A stretch of 64,000 nucleotides of DNA from Chryseobacterium polytrichastri (GCF_900142445.1 NZ_FRAV01000008.1:1-64000); one strand, 5' to 3'. Shown: positions 19,677-29,004, counted from the first letter of the stretch. Notes: a model not told the origin generated them from the letters alone. Numbers and translations are program-made.

Positions 19677-20024
19677 ATGAATCATAATAAACACAAAAAA
19701 GGTTGGATTTTTTTATTCTTATGTCCACCGTTGATATTGCTGGGAGTTACATGGATCGTCATGTCTCTTTGGAATTGTCTGCTTCCGGATATTTTAGGAG
19801 TAAAATCCATTACGTATTGGCAGGCCATGGGAATTTTGATCTTAAGTAAAATTCTTTTTGGAGGTTTTCATTTTGGAAAAGGAATGAGAGATTTTAAAGA
19901 GAAAAAAATGATGAGAGAGAAAATGATGAGTTTATCTCCCGAAGAGAGAGAGAAATTCAAAGAAGTTTGGAAAGACAGATGCTCAGGCGGATTCTTTAAC
20001 CGAAACAACAGAACCAACGAATAA
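19677..20024 (+). CDS. Small membrane protein in sigma-factor operon
   Basis: The 115-residue protein has two hydrophobic segments (about 10-32 and 45-65) and a basic, Met/Lys-rich cytosolic tail (FKEKKMMREKMMSLSPEERE). It starts 13 bases after the sigma-factor stop, so it is almost certainly co-transcribed. I do not recognise a named family. The LSPEEREKFKEVWKDRC stretch is reminiscent of CpxP/Spy-like helices. A role as membrane partner or anti-sigma factor is an inference from position. Confidence 0.7.
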   Translation: MNHNKHKKGWIFLFLCPPLILLGVTWIVMSLWNCLLPDILGVKSITYWQAMGILILSKILFGGFHFGKGMRDFKEKKMMREKMMSLSPEEREKFKEVWKDRCSGGFFNRNNRTNE

Positions 20025-20115
20025 TTTGAAATTTTTAAAGAAGTAGTAAAGTAAAATTAAAATTCATTCGTCTATATAAAAAACAAAAAGTAGTAAAATT
20101 TAAAATTTTGAAAAA

Positions 20116-20388
20116 ATGAAAAATTCAGTATTAAAAGGAGCTCTAGGAGCATTAGCCGTTGTAGGTGTAGCGATTATCGCTAAAAAAATGGCAGATAGAA
20201 AAAGATTCGTAAAAGGTATTTTTAACGAATACGGAATCAAAGAAAGATCTCCTTTCGGTCTTGCAGACAAGATCAGAGAAATGGATGAAGATCAATATCA
20301 GGAATTGAAAGGGAAATTCAAAAAAGAATTCGCTTCAAGATGCCACCACAGAAGATTTGAAAGAAAAGAGGAATCTTTTGAAGCATAA
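20116..20388 (+). CDS. Small protein of unknown function in sigma-factor operon
   Basis: The 90-residue protein has a single hydrophobic N-terminal helix (about 7-25, GALGALAVVGVAIIAKKMAD) followed by a charged region. The tail is KKEFASRCHHRRFERKEESF, with one Cys and two His. It follows the membrane-protein gene by 91 bases on the same strand and is ended by a very strong hairpin. The family is not recognised. The ELKGKFKKEFASRC motif parallels EKFKEVWKDRC of the preceding protein, suggesting related C-terminal helices. Confidence 0.65.
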   Translation: MKNSVLKGALGALAVVGVAIIAKKMADRKRFVKGIFNEYGIKERSPFGLADKIREMDEDQYQELKGKFKKEFASRCHHRRFERKEESFEA

Positions 20389-20418
20389 AAAAGTAGATAA
20401 ACTAAATTGAAATTGTTA

Positions 20419-20455
20419 ATTTCGGCTCGGGAAGCTTTGCTTCCCGAGCCGAAAT
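20419..20455 (+). terminator. Strong hairpin ending the sigma-factor operon
   Basis: A perfect 17-base stem (ATTTCGGCTCGGGAAGC and its complement) has a TTT loop. It is unusually GC-rich for this genome and lacks a long T tract, so it may act as a terminator, an mRNA-stabilising 3' hairpin, or both. Confidence 0.65.
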
Positions 20456-20999
20456 ATTTCCATATAATCACGAGAAACGAAGCACCGAAGCAATCTCAAA
20501 ATAGATTGTAAATCTGCATTTTATTACTCATTACCAATTACTTATTGTTTATGTTTTTTGAAGCTATTTCCCGCTTTTCGTTACAATCTTTTTTTTCAAA
20601 AAAGGATTTTCTCTGCAATCGGGGCTAGGGTGGTAGTCAGAAGTACAAACATTCGTCAAGAAAACTGGTGGCTTCGAGAGCCTCAGCCACCAGTTTTCCA
20701 GAACTTTTCTCAATCTCTCAACCGTCAACTATATCATTGCATCGTAACTTTACCCTCCCACACTTTATGGTTGAGGTTCTCGAAGGCACCAATCTAAGCT
20801 TCCAACCTTCGCTGAGTGAAACGCCTTTGCGAACGAAAAATATTCTCAATCATTTCAAAAAAATCTTTGCGACTTTTGCGTTAAAAAAGAGATTCTTCAT
20901 TTCGCTACGCTACATTCAGAATGACAAAAATCGACGAGTAATTTAGTGTAAATAGAGGATAAAAAAGAAAATAAAATTCTTATTTTTGCATAGCTACAC
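20456..20999. repeat. Intergenic DNA with several dispersed repeats
   Basis: No gene is supported. It holds a second copy of the block GAAGCAATCTCAAA...TTTCCCGCTTTTCG...GCAATCGGGGCTAGGG (20485-20632; compare 18671-18803). It also holds a CTTCGCTGAGTGAAACGCC...TTTTGCGTTAA copy (about 20807-20886) and a half TCATTC palindrome (about 20890-20930). The promoter of the J-domain gene is at its right edge. Confidence 0.6.
20981..20988 (+). promoter_or_regulatory. -7 promoter element of the J-domain gene
   Basis: TATTTTTG matches TAnnTTTG exactly and ends 11 bases before the ATG at 21000. The leader would therefore be only about 5-8 bases. No good TTG is seen 19 bases upstream, so the assignment rests on the -7 box alone. 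Confidence 0.5.
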
Positions 21000-21647
21000 A
21001 TGAAAGATTACTATTATTTTCTCGGTATTTCACAGGATGCTTCAGAAGAAGACATCAAAAAAGTGTATAGAAAGCTTTCCATAAAATACCATCCGGATAA
21101 AAATGATAATGACGATTTCTTTTCAGATCGTTTTCGTGAAATTCAGGAAGCGTATGAAACGTTGAGCGATAAAAGCAGAAGATCTGCGTATGACCAGAAT
21201 TTAGAGAGTCATCAGAAAAGCTTCAGATATAATATTCCGCCAGCGATTAAAACTTTTACAGCGAATAAAATTCATGCGAAAAAAGGAGAGGAGATTATTA
21301 TCAATTGGCAGACAAGCAATGCTGATGTTGTGAAAATTCTCCCTTTTGGGTTAGAAAAGCCTTATGGAGAAAGGATTTTTAAGATTACTGAATTTAAAGA
21401 TGGTAAATTTCAGTTATTACTTCATGTAACCAATTCACTGTTACATAAAACCGTAGTTCAGGCCATCACGATCACAGAAGTTTTTGAGAATGATGCTGAA
21501 AAATTCAGAGATAAAACGGAAGACTTATTCAAGTCACAACCAAGAACGGTCATGAATCCACGCGGTCAAACCAAAATTATAAGAATACTTGCTGGAATTG
21601 TAGGGTTGGCAGTTGCCCTATTTTTTTTAGTAAAAAGCTGTAGCTAA
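21000..21647 (+). CDS. J-domain (DnaJ-like) protein with C-terminal membrane anchor
   Basis: The 215-residue protein has an N-terminal J domain (about 1-68) with the intact HPD motif in IKYHPDKNDN, which stimulates Hsp70 ATPase. A middle beta-rich region (about 80-165) has no G/F linker or zinc finger. A single transmembrane helix lies at the very end (about 195-212). It is not DnaJ itself, but probably recruits DnaK to the inner membrane. Convergent with the small cysteine-rich gene that ends 1 base beyond its stop. Confidence 0.85.
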   Translation: MKDYYYFLGISQDASEEDIKKVYRKLSIKYHPDKNDNDDFFSDRFREIQEAYETLSDKSRRSAYDQNLESHQKSFRYNIPPAIKTFTANKIHAKKGEEIIINWQTSNADVVKILPFGLEKPYGERIFKITEFKDGKFQLLLHVTNSLLHKTVVQAITITEVFENDAEKFRDKTEDLFKSQPRTVMNPRGQTKIIRILAGIVGLAVALFFLVKSCS

Positions 21648-21648
21648 A

Positions 21649-21801
21649 CTAAACCATTTTCTTTCTTCCAGGGCATTTTTTACATCTTTTACCTTTCTTA
21701 AATTTCTTGCAACAAGACTTTTTTTCACAATACATATCTTCAGTATTGAAAGAAAATGCTGGAGTTAAAGCCGGCACTTTAAACGGGACAATCATATTCA
21801 T
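21649..21801 (-). CDS. Small cysteine-rich basic protein (50 residues)
   Basis: This short minus-strand gene starts at ATG 21801 and stops with TAG at 21649. The product begins MNMIVPFKVPALTPAFSFNT and has a basic C-terminal half with Cys25, Cys30, Cys31, Cys40 and Cys43 (C-x4-CC-x8-C-x2-C), rich in lysine. The cysteine spacing suggests metal binding. Its position exactly fills the gap between two genes, and its regular codon pattern supports a real gene. The function is unknown and I do not recognise a named family. Confidence 0.6.
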   Translation of the reverse strand: MNMIVPFKVPALTPAFSFNTEDMYCEKKSCCKKFKKGKRCKKCPGRKKMV

Positions 21802-21929
21802 GATGCAAATATATTAATTTAGAATAAATATAGATAATATATTTTCATAAAATATCATTCTGTTGTATTTCAATTGTTTGTATTGCTTTTTAAGCCTTAG
21901 TGCCAGTATGTTTTAACAATTCATAATCC

Positions 21930-23102
21930 CTAAAAACTTAATGAAGTGGAAAACTGAAGCCTAAAAGCGTGTGCTTTTTTATTAGCGAAATTTTTAAAGC
22001 TTCCGTAATTTCCTTCTGCACCAATTCTAAACTTTTTATAAGGTTGGTATATTAAGTTAACTCCTGTGTTTTGAAAGTTTTTAATCATATTTTCAGGGAT
22101 GAAATCTTTTTTACCAACTTGCGAATAGCTATAATAAATGACAGAACTCCATTTTGGGGTCCACCAATGTTCATATATTCCTACTATGTTTAGAAGGCTT
22201 AAGGTTTGTAGTCTGTTATTTTGTAAATCAGGTATTGCATCATAATGTTGTTCATTTAAAACAATATTATTGGTAGCATACCCTTTTCCATAAGAAGATT
22301 GAAATCGAAAGTTATTTAATGTACTGCTATATAACTTTCCAGAAACCATTGCTCCAAATCCTAAAGTTGTATGTGTGTTGTAGTTATCTTGAATGTTATT
22401 TTTTATTTCATAGCTGATAGGGCTCAAAAGAGCTCCTGCTTTAAAATAATCTCTTTCATTTCCATATCGGTATACTGCCGTAAACGTGGGGATTACTGCT
22501 TTTTTCTTCCAATCTGCGGGACTGTCCGGCAGAGTTACGCTCACTATATTCGGGTCTTCCAACGATAATGATAGTTTTTCTTTTTTAGATAAATTTGTGG
22601 TGTATCTAATTTGTACGGTTCGAACAAACATGGTTCCATTAGGTCCTGCAAAATCAAAAATGTTTGGGAATATGTCGAAGTCAGAAAAGTTACTCCAGTC
22701 TTGGCCAATCAAGAATTTTCTCCATGTAATATATCCTCTTCTGAATCTTGGAGCGGTAGTTCCGTTAGGACCCAGAAAATCGATTTCTACATAAGCAGAA
22801 AGATTCTCTTTTGAATTTTTTTGCTTAATGCCCAATCCAATTTGGGATTGTTTGATGGAGAAGTTACTGCTCATTGAATTTTGTTGAGGAAGTGCTATAG
22901 CAGTTGCAGCAAACCCATCTTTAGACTGTATTTCCTGAAAGTCTAACATGGCATCCATCTGTACAAATCCGTTCATATAAAGATCCCATTCTGAATTGGG
23001 GTCTTCTTTACCTGTAAGTTTTATTTGTGCCTGAGTGATATTATTGCATATACATACAATAACGAATGAAGCCAATAGACCTCTTTTTGTTTTTTTCATC
23101 AT
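21930..23102 (-). CDS. DcaP-like outer membrane porin
   Basis: The 390-residue outer-membrane protein has a signal peptide (about 1-26) and beta-barrel features: alternating hydrophobic strands and a final Phe (LQFSTSLSF). The segments GFVQMDAMLDF, IGQDWSNFSDFDIFPN and FAGPNGTMFVRTVQIRY match the DcaP trimeric porin family, whose members take up small acidic substrates or peptides. The substrate is not known. The gene is monocistronic, and no clear terminator is seen before the cysteine-rich gene. Confidence 0.75.
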   Translation of the reverse strand: MMKKTKRGLLASFVIVCICNNITQAQIKLTGKEDPNSEWDLYMNGFVQMDAMLDFQEIQSKDGFAATAIALPQQNSMSSNFSIKQSQIGLGIKQKNSKENLSAYVEIDFLGPNGTTAPRFRRGYITWRKFLIGQDWSNFSDFDIFPNIFDFAGPNGTMFVRTVQIRYTTNLSKKEKLSLSLEDPNIVSVTLPDSPADWKKKAVIPTFTAVYRYGNERDYFKAGALLSPISYEIKNNIQDNYNTHTTLGFGAMVSGKLYSSTLNNFRFQSSYGKGYATNNIVLNEQHYDAIPDLQNNRLQTLSLLNIVGIYEHWWTPKWSSVIYYSYSQVGKKDFIPENMIKNFQNTGVNLIYQPYKKFRIGAEGNYGSFKNFANKKAHAFRLQFSTSLSF

Positions 23103-23638
23103 AAAAATTGTGTTCTGAACTGTCTAAATAAATCTTATATCTTCATATTTTACTTTTGTTTTTTAGGTTGTTGGTTTAGTTTTTTTGAAGGTTTTTAATC
23201 AGCTTTTTAATAACTTTTGATTAAAAAAATCTGGTATTTTTAATAATTATGAAAATGAATTTAAGTAATATTATAGTGAGGGTCTAAATAATTACGGTGT
23301 TGATTTTCAGGTATTTTTAAAGCTAAAAGTTAAAATTACAACATTATATTTAAAGAAGTTTTGCTGATAATTTTAATTACAAGATGGTTTGTATAGAATG
23401 TTATAAAATAATAATTCTGTTTTTTATTAAAAATTATATAGTGTTTAAGAATATTTTAAAAATAAAATAAATAAAATTTAAGATGAAAGCTTATTGTAAA
23501 AAGTTTAAAAATAAGATTGATAGGCGAAAATTAAAATAGAAATTTCCCATATTATCCAATGATTTTTCGCTGTTGTGCAATCCCTTAAAAAAATGTAATT
23601 TTACGCATCTTTTTTACAAACAAAATCTAATATAAAAA
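23103..23638. other. AT-rich divergent intergenic region before gcvP
   Basis: 536 bases lie between the divergent porin and gcvP genes. No open frame, RNA gene or clear riboswitch-like structure is visible, including no obvious glycine riboswitch. The gcvP promoter lies at the right end. Confidence 0.55.
23573..23603 (+). promoter_or_regulatory. Probable promoter of gcvP
   Basis: TTG at 23573-23575 and TAATTTTA at 23596-23603 are spaced by 20 bases. The -7 element differs from TAnnTTTG only in its last base. The leader to the ATG at 23639 would be about 31 bases. Confidence 0.55.
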
Positions 23639-26497
23639 ATGAATACAGAACAGTTTGTGAGCCGTCACATTTCACTAAATGAAGCCGATAAACAGGCGAT
23701 GTTGGAAAGAGTTGGCGTTTCAAGTATCGAAGAGTTAATTTCTCAAACAATACCATCATCTATCCGTTTAGAAAAAGACCTTGAAATCTCAGAACCGCTT
23801 TCAGAATATGAAATGCTTATCCATTCGAAAGAATTAGCATCGAAAAATACTGACTATACAAGCTATATTGGTTTTGGTTATCACAATACCTTATTGCCAT
23901 CGGCTATTCAAAGAAATATTTTTGAAAACCCGAGTTGGTACACAGCGTACACCCCTTATCAGGCGGAGATCGCACAGGGAAGATTAGAAGCTTTGCTTAA
24001 CTATCAGACTGTTGTATGTGATTTAACAGGTTTTGCATTGGCGAATGCGTCATTGCTGGATGAATCTACAGCTGCTGCAGAAGCAATGCACATGTTCTTT
24101 AACAACAGAACGAAAGATCAGAAAAAAGCAGGAGCAAACAAATTCTTTGTTTCTGACCTTGTTTTACCTCAAACAGTTTCTGTTTTAAAAACGAAAGCTG
24201 AAGGGTTAGCTATTGAGATTGTTGAGGGTGATCACAAAACGCACCAGTTTGACGAATCTTACTACGGAGTTTTATTACAGTATCCAGGTAAAAATGGTGT
24301 TGTTCTAGATTATACAGAGAACATCGTTGAATACAAAAAATTAGACTTACAGGTTGTTGTAGCTTGTGATCCGATGGCGTTGGTGAAATTAAAATCACCG
24401 GCTTCAATGGGTGCTGACTGTGCTGTTGGTACTTCACAGAGATTTGGTATTCCATTAGGATACGGAGGTCCTCACGCAGCATTTTTCTCTTGTAAGGAAG
24501 ATTATAAAAGAGATATTCCGGGAAGAATCATCGGGGTTTCTCAGGATATGTACGGAAAACGTGCATTGAGAATGGCTTTACAGACCAGAGAGCAACACAT
24601 CAAAAGAGAAAGAGCAACTTCAAACATTTGTACTGCTCAGGTTCTTTTAGCTGTAATGGCTGGAATGTATGCGGTTTATCACGGTCCAAAAGGATTAAAC
24701 TATATCGCTGATCAGATTCACTTTAAAGCAAATGCTTTAAAAGGAGGTCTTAAAGCATTAGGATATGAAGCTGTTGAAGAGCCAATCTTTGATACCGTGA
24801 AAATCTTAATGAATGAAGAAGAGAAAGCAAAATTGTCAAGAATGATGCTTGATCACAAATTAAACTTAAACTACTTCACAGAAGGCGTTGTAAGTATTGC
24901 GATCAACGAAAGTACAACATTGGATAAATTGAATGTTCTAATGGCTTCTTTCGCTCAGTTTAAAGATAAGCAGACTTTCAAATTAGAAATAAAAGAAGGA
25001 TACAGCATTCCTGAAGAGAATTTAAGAAAAGACGAAATTCTTACAGAAAGCGTATTCAACAAATACCATACTGAAACGGAATTGATGCGTTACATCAAAC
25101 GTTTGGAAAGAAAAGATTTATCATTAACACATTCAATGATTTCTCTAGGTTCTTGTACAATGAAACTGAACGCTGCTACTCAGATGTTGCCACTTTCTTG
25201 GGACAATTGGGGAGCTATTCACCCATTTGTACCGGTTGATCAAGCTGGAGGTTATCAGGAAATGATTAAAGAATTGGAGAAAGATTTGGCTGAAATCACT
25301 GGTTTCGCAGGAACTTCTCTTCAACCTAACTCTGGAGCTCAGGGAGAGTATGCAGGATTAATGGTAATCAGAGAATATCACATTTCAAGAGGTGAAGGCC
25401 ACAGAAATGTAGTATTGATTCCTCAGTCTGCACACGGAACAAACCCGGCTTCTGCAGCTATGGCAGGAATGAAAATTGTTGTGGTTAAAAATCTTGAAAG
25501 CGGAGAAATTGATTTCGAAGACTTAAAAGCTAAGACAGAACTTCATTCTGAAAACCTATCTTGTGTAATGATCACGTATCCGTCAACATACGGATTCTTT
25601 GATGCTAACATTAAAGAAATTACTAGCTTGATTCACCAACATGGCGGACAAGTATATATGGATGGTGCTAACATGAACGCTCAGGTTGGATTCACAAGCC
25701 CAGGAAACATCGGAGCAGACGTTTGTCACTTAAACCTTCACAAAACTTTCGCTATTCCTCACGGAGGTGGAGGTCCTGGAGTTGGTCCTATCTGTGTGGC
25801 GAAACACCTGGTTCCATTCTTACCTACGAATGCCAACATTCAGGTTGGAACTAAAGATGCTATTGAAGGAATCTCTGCTGCACCTTACGGTTCAGGATTG
25901 ATCTTGAATATTTCTTACGCTTACATTAAGATGTTAGGAACTTCAGGTTTGAAAAAAGCAACTGAGCACGCGATTTTAAATGCGAACTATTTAAAAGAAA
26001 TTTTAGCGGAACATTTCCCTATTTTATATTCAAATACAGAAGGTAGAGTAGCGCACGAATGTATCGTAGATTTCCGTCAGTTCAAGTCATTAGGAATTGA
26101 AGTGGCTGATGTGGCGAAAAGATTGATGGATTATGGTTTCCATGCTCCAACAGTTTCTTTCCCGGTTGCAGGAACATTAATGATTGAGCCTACAGAATCT
26201 GAAAGTAAGACTGAGATCGATCGTTTTGCAGAGGCATTAATTGCTATCAAACATGAGATTGATGAGATTGCAAATGGTGAAGCTGATGCTGCGAATAACG
26301 TATTGAAAAACGCTCCTCACACAGAGCAGTTGGTGATCTCTGATTCTTGGGATAAACCATACAGCAGAGAAAAGGCAGCTTATCCGCTAGAGTGGGTAAG
26401 AGACCACAAATTCTTTGCTTCTGTTTCTAGAGTAGACGAAGCTTATGGAGATAGAAACTTGGTTTGTACTTGTGAGCCGATTGAAGCTTATATGTAA
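23639..26497 (+). CDS. gcvP: Glycine dehydrogenase (decarboxylating), P protein
   Basis: This is the P protein of the glycine cleavage system. It decarboxylates glycine on pyridoxal phosphate and passes the aminomethyl group to lipoylated H protein. At 952 residues it is the fused (P1 plus P2) form. The PLP lysine is Lys702 in NLHKTFAIPHGGGGPG. The N-terminal half has the inactive-twin fold with YTPYQAEIAQGRLEALLNYQ. T and H protein genes are not adjacent. It is flanked by its own promoter and terminator. Confidence 0.97.
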   Translation: MNTEQFVSRHISLNEADKQAMLERVGVSSIEELISQTIPSSIRLEKDLEISEPLSEYEMLIHSKELASKNTDYTSYIGFGYHNTLLPSAIQRNIFENPSWYTAYTPYQAEIAQGRLEALLNYQTVVCDLTGFALANASLLDESTAAAEAMHMFFNNRTKDQKKAGANKFFVSDLVLPQTVSVLKTKAEGLAIEIVEGDHKTHQFDESYYGVLLQYPGKNGVVLDYTENIVEYKKLDLQVVVACDPMALVKLKSPASMGADCAVGTSQRFGIPLGYGGPHAAFFSCKEDYKRDIPGRIIGVSQDMYGKRALRMALQTREQHIKRERATSNICTAQVLLAVMAGMYAVYHGPKGLNYIADQIHFKANALKGGLKALGYEAVEEPIFDTVKILMNEEEKAKLSRMMLDHKLNLNYFTEGVVSIAINESTTLDKLNVLMASFAQFKDKQTFKLEIKEGYSIPEENLRKDEILTESVFNKYHTETELMRYIKRLERKDLSLTHSMISLGSCTMKLNAATQMLPLSWDNWGAIHPFVPVDQAGGYQEMIKELEKDLAEITGFAGTSLQPNSGAQGEYAGLMVIREYHISRGEGHRNVVLIPQSAHGTNPASAAMAGMKIVVVKNLESGEIDFEDLKAKTELHSENLSCVMITYPSTYGFFDANIKEITSLIHQHGGQVYMDGANMNAQVGFTSPGNIGADVCHLNLHKTFAIPHGGGGPGVGPICVAKHLVPFLPTNANIQVGTKDAIEGISAAPYGSGLILNISYAYIKMLGTSGLKKATEHAILNANYLKEILAEHFPILYSNTEGRVAHECIVDFRQFKSLGIEVADVAKRLMDYGFHAPTVSFPVAGTLMIEPTESESKTEIDRFAEALIAIKHEIDEIANGEADAANNVLKNAPHTEQLVISDSWDKPYSREKAAYPLEWVRDHKFFASVSRVDEAYGDRNLVCTCEPIEAYM

Positions 26498-26519
26498 TTA
26501 AAAGTTTTTTAGATATAAC

Positions 26520-26550
26520 AAATCCCTTTCAGTAATGAAAGGGATTTTTG
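26520..26550 (+). terminator. Terminator of gcvP
   Basis: A perfect 12-base stem AAATCCCTTTCA/TGAAAGGGATTT has a GTAA tetraloop and is followed by T residues. Confidence 0.85.
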
Positions 26551-26581
26551 TATTTCAGTGTTTAAAAGATTTAGATAAAAA

Positions 26582-27001
26582 TTACAACTCGTTTACGTAT
26601 CTTATAATCTCTTCCAATACTTCGATATTAATGTCTTTCAACGTTTTAAACTTAATACAATATCCAGTCACACTTGCTTTTCCTAGCCTTTTTCCATAAG
26701 TTTCAGCTAAAAATTTCTTGTCCTCAATACCAAAAATGTAAATAGAGATTCCCGTTGTATTTGCGCTGAGACCAATTTTATAAAAATCTTTTGCTGTTCC
26801 GTTGGTGTATTTTATTGTGTTGAGACCATATCCTATATTGGGATTGGAGACAATCTTACCTTCCTCGTTTTTACCGTCCAAGAACCACAGCTTGCAATCT
26901 GGCATTACTTGCATAATGAGTTGATGTAGTGATTCTATTTCATTACATTTTGGTTCGGGTTGAGTGGTGATGTAATTTTGGATTTGTTCATCTACATTCA
27001 T
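26582..27001 (-). CDS. DUF1801 family protein
   Basis: The 139-residue protein is of the YdhG/DUF1801 type. It shows an N-terminal helix pair (EIESLHQLIMQVMPDCKLWF), a Y-G-x-N-T-I-K-Y beta segment and GKRLGKASVTGYCIKFKTLK in the C-terminal half. The fold resembles YjbR/iron-sulfur-chaperone-like proteins, but the role is unknown. It lies 27 bases downstream of the S41 peptidase on the same strand and is perhaps co-transcribed with it. Confidence 0.75.
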   Translation of the reverse strand: MNVDEQIQNYITTQPEPKCNEIESLHQLIMQVMPDCKLWFLDGKNEEGKIVSNPNIGYGLNTIKYTNGTAKDFYKIGLSANTTGISIYIFGIEDKKFLAETYGKRLGKASVTGYCIKFKTLKDINIEVLEEIIRYVNEL

Positions 27002-27028
27002 GGAAAGGTAGGATTAGAAGTTGCTTTA

Positions 27029-28492
27029 TTATTTTCCATTTAAAATCATATTTACATGCTCAGTCCACTCATATAATGGAATACTTCTGTCCAGATAAAA
27101 GTCGGGTTGTAATCCTTTTTCATCGATGGTAAAATCAGGAATACGCATGCTTCTTGAAAGTGAATAGCCTAATTCAAATTCATTACAAGGCGAAGGAACA
27201 TAATACATGTTAGAAACATCTAAAACTCCAAAAGTTGTTGTTCCAAATAATTTTACTTTTTTGCTTTGTTTAGCAGCGAGTAAAAACTGTTCATCTGTAC
27301 TTCCGTTTTTTTGATTAATAATAATTCCCACATTTTTAGGGTATTGATGAATAGTGTCATATTTGGTAATGGTCACTACGCTTTCATTGAGATTGATAAA
27401 CTTTCCTTGCTCTTTCTCTAGTTTGTCAAATGAAGTTTTTGCCCACTTTTTATTTTCTTCACTAAATCCGTATTCGGGTTTGTTGATGAAATCAAGCATT
27501 CTCTGATTGTTCAGTTTGGTAGATAAATATTCTACTCCTACAGTTCTGATAGGGTTGGTATAGATCAAAGGAAGGATATTGCTGTAACTGGCATCACTTC
27601 CTCCTGTTCCATTTCTAATGTCGATGATTAGGTTTTCTGTGGAAAGGATTTTATTTTTGTTAGCGGTAATAACGCTGTCGATTTTTTGTTTATTGGAAGC
27701 CTGAAAAGAAGGGATTCTGAAATATAGAGTTGTTTCATTTAGCTTTTCAACATACGGTTCATTGGCGTTAATTGACTTAAAATATTGCGCATATTTTGGT
27801 TCATCCTCAAGTTTAGGATAGATCCTTGAAAGGTTAAAATCCCCAATTTGTAAGTTATTTTTTCCGGTTAATGCTATTTCTTTAGATTCTACGGCAGAAT
27901 GGTCACGCATATAATAAACGGAGTTCGTTTTGCCATTTGATAAATCTAATTTTAATTTCACCTGTCCTTTCGTCCATGTTTCAGCGCCAGATTCTACAAT
28001 AAATCCTATGTATTGATCGCCTTTCTTTTTAATTCCAATAGTGTAAGGTTCGGTATACCAGACCCCTTCATAATCAACTGTTTTCTTTTTGTCTAAATAC
28101 TTCTTGAAATCCTGGGTCTCTACAGGTAAGGTTTCCCAGTTTGAAAATTGATTATCTGATTTTTGGGTAGGAGTTGATTGTGGAGATTGTTGCTTTGCAG
28201 TAGTTCTTATTGCAACATGGCCTGAGCGGAAAAAAGTAAGCCATTCATACAAAATAGGGCTGCACTCACCGAATGTCTTAGCCGATTTCACTTTTTCTGA
28301 AATTCTTTTATTGAGGTCAACATAGGCTTGATTCCCTTTTTGCTTTAATGCGTATTGAAATCCGGCATCATTTTCTTCAAAAGTTTTCTTTACCCATTCA
28401 AAATTTTTGGTGCAATTGCAATCTTGAGCGTAGGTAAATGTTGACAATAAGGTAAATAAAGAGGATGCAGCTATTGCTTTGAAGTATTTCAT
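27029..28492 (-). CDS. S41 family (C-terminal-processing-like) peptidase
   Basis: This 487-residue exported protein (signal about 1-22) is followed by a Cys-rich start of the mature part (CNCTKNF). The C-terminal half (about 245-480) has the S41 fold: LIIDIRNGTGGSDASYSN at about 288-305 and the nucleophile region QKNGSTDEQFLLAA, with Ser398 as candidate nucleophile and Glu401 following it (SxxE). No PDZ domain is apparent. A tricorn/retinoid-binding-like hydrolase of the periplasm is likely, with unknown substrate. Confidence 0.8.
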   Translation of the reverse strand: MKYFKAIAASSLFTLLSTFTYAQDCNCTKNFEWVKKTFEENDAGFQYALKQKGNQAYVDLNKRISEKVKSAKTFGECSPILYEWLTFFRSGHVAIRTTAKQQSPQSTPTQKSDNQFSNWETLPVETQDFKKYLDKKKTVDYEGVWYTEPYTIGIKKKGDQYIGFIVESGAETWTKGQVKLKLDLSNGKTNSVYYMRDHSAVESKEIALTGKNNLQIGDFNLSRIYPKLEDEPKYAQYFKSINANEPYVEKLNETTLYFRIPSFQASNKQKIDSVITANKNKILSTENLIIDIRNGTGGSDASYSNILPLIYTNPIRTVGVEYLSTKLNNQRMLDFINKPEYGFSEENKKWAKTSFDKLEKEQGKFINLNESVVTITKYDTIHQYPKNVGIIINQKNGSTDEQFLLAAKQSKKVKLFGTTTFGVLDVSNMYYVPSPCNEFELGYSLSRSMRIPDFTIDEKGLQPDFYLDRSIPLYEWTEHVNMILNGK

Positions 28493-28660
28493 GGTTTCAA
28501 TTTATAATAAGATGACATCTAAAAGGCTTGAAATGTTACAAGGTTACCTGTTTTTTATGTATTTATAAATCATAGTAAGGTTGTAAATCACTTCAAAAGA
28601 TGTTCTTCCAAAAATAATGATTTTTCAGTTAGATATAGATTGATTTAATGATACAAAATT

Positions 28661-28993
28661 TTATTCTTTTTTTAATGTTATTTTCATTTCCGTTTTATTG
28701 ATAGAAAGACTCTGTTCTATTTGTGTAATATCGTTTTTTGCAGCTTCAAGAAATTCTTGCATTTGTTCGTGTTGATGATTTATAAATTCGTCTCTTTTAT
28801 CAATCCAAGCAGTTGATTTTAAAACTGATTCCTTTGCATCCGATAATGAACAATTCTGATTCACTCTAACATATATTATACATTCTAGAATCCGACAATT
28901 AAGAGATCTGAGTTCAGTCAATTTACTGTCGATTTCAGAAACAGTGAGTTTTTTTTCTTTTTCAGCTAGTTCTATTATTTCTTCTACTGTCAT
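28661..28993 (-). CDS. Small alpha-helical protein next to AAA ATPase
   Basis: The 110-residue, largely helical charged protein (EEIIELAEKEKKLTVSEIDS, CSLSDAKESVLKSTAWIDKR) starts 11 bases after the AAA ATPase stop and is almost surely in the same operon. There is no signal peptide, membrane segment or catalytic motif. I do not recognise a characterised family. A partner or adaptor of the ATPase is the simplest reading, and an immunity-like role is another. Confidence 0.65.
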   Translation of the reverse strand: MTVEEIIELAEKEKKLTVSEIDSKLTELRSLNCRILECIIYVRVNQNCSLSDAKESVLKSTAWIDKRDEFINHQHEQMQEFLEAAKNDITQIEQSLSINKTEMKITLKKE

Positions 28994-29004
28994 TTTTTAG
29001 ATAA

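Noticed and set aside
20558..20946. Small plus-strand frames in the gap before the J-domain gene
   Set aside because: They consist of dispersed repeat sequence and have unnatural composition for a protein.
23103..23638. Glycine riboswitch upstream of gcvP
   Set aside because: The leader after the likely promoter is only about 31 bases, and no tandem aptamer-like stems are visible.
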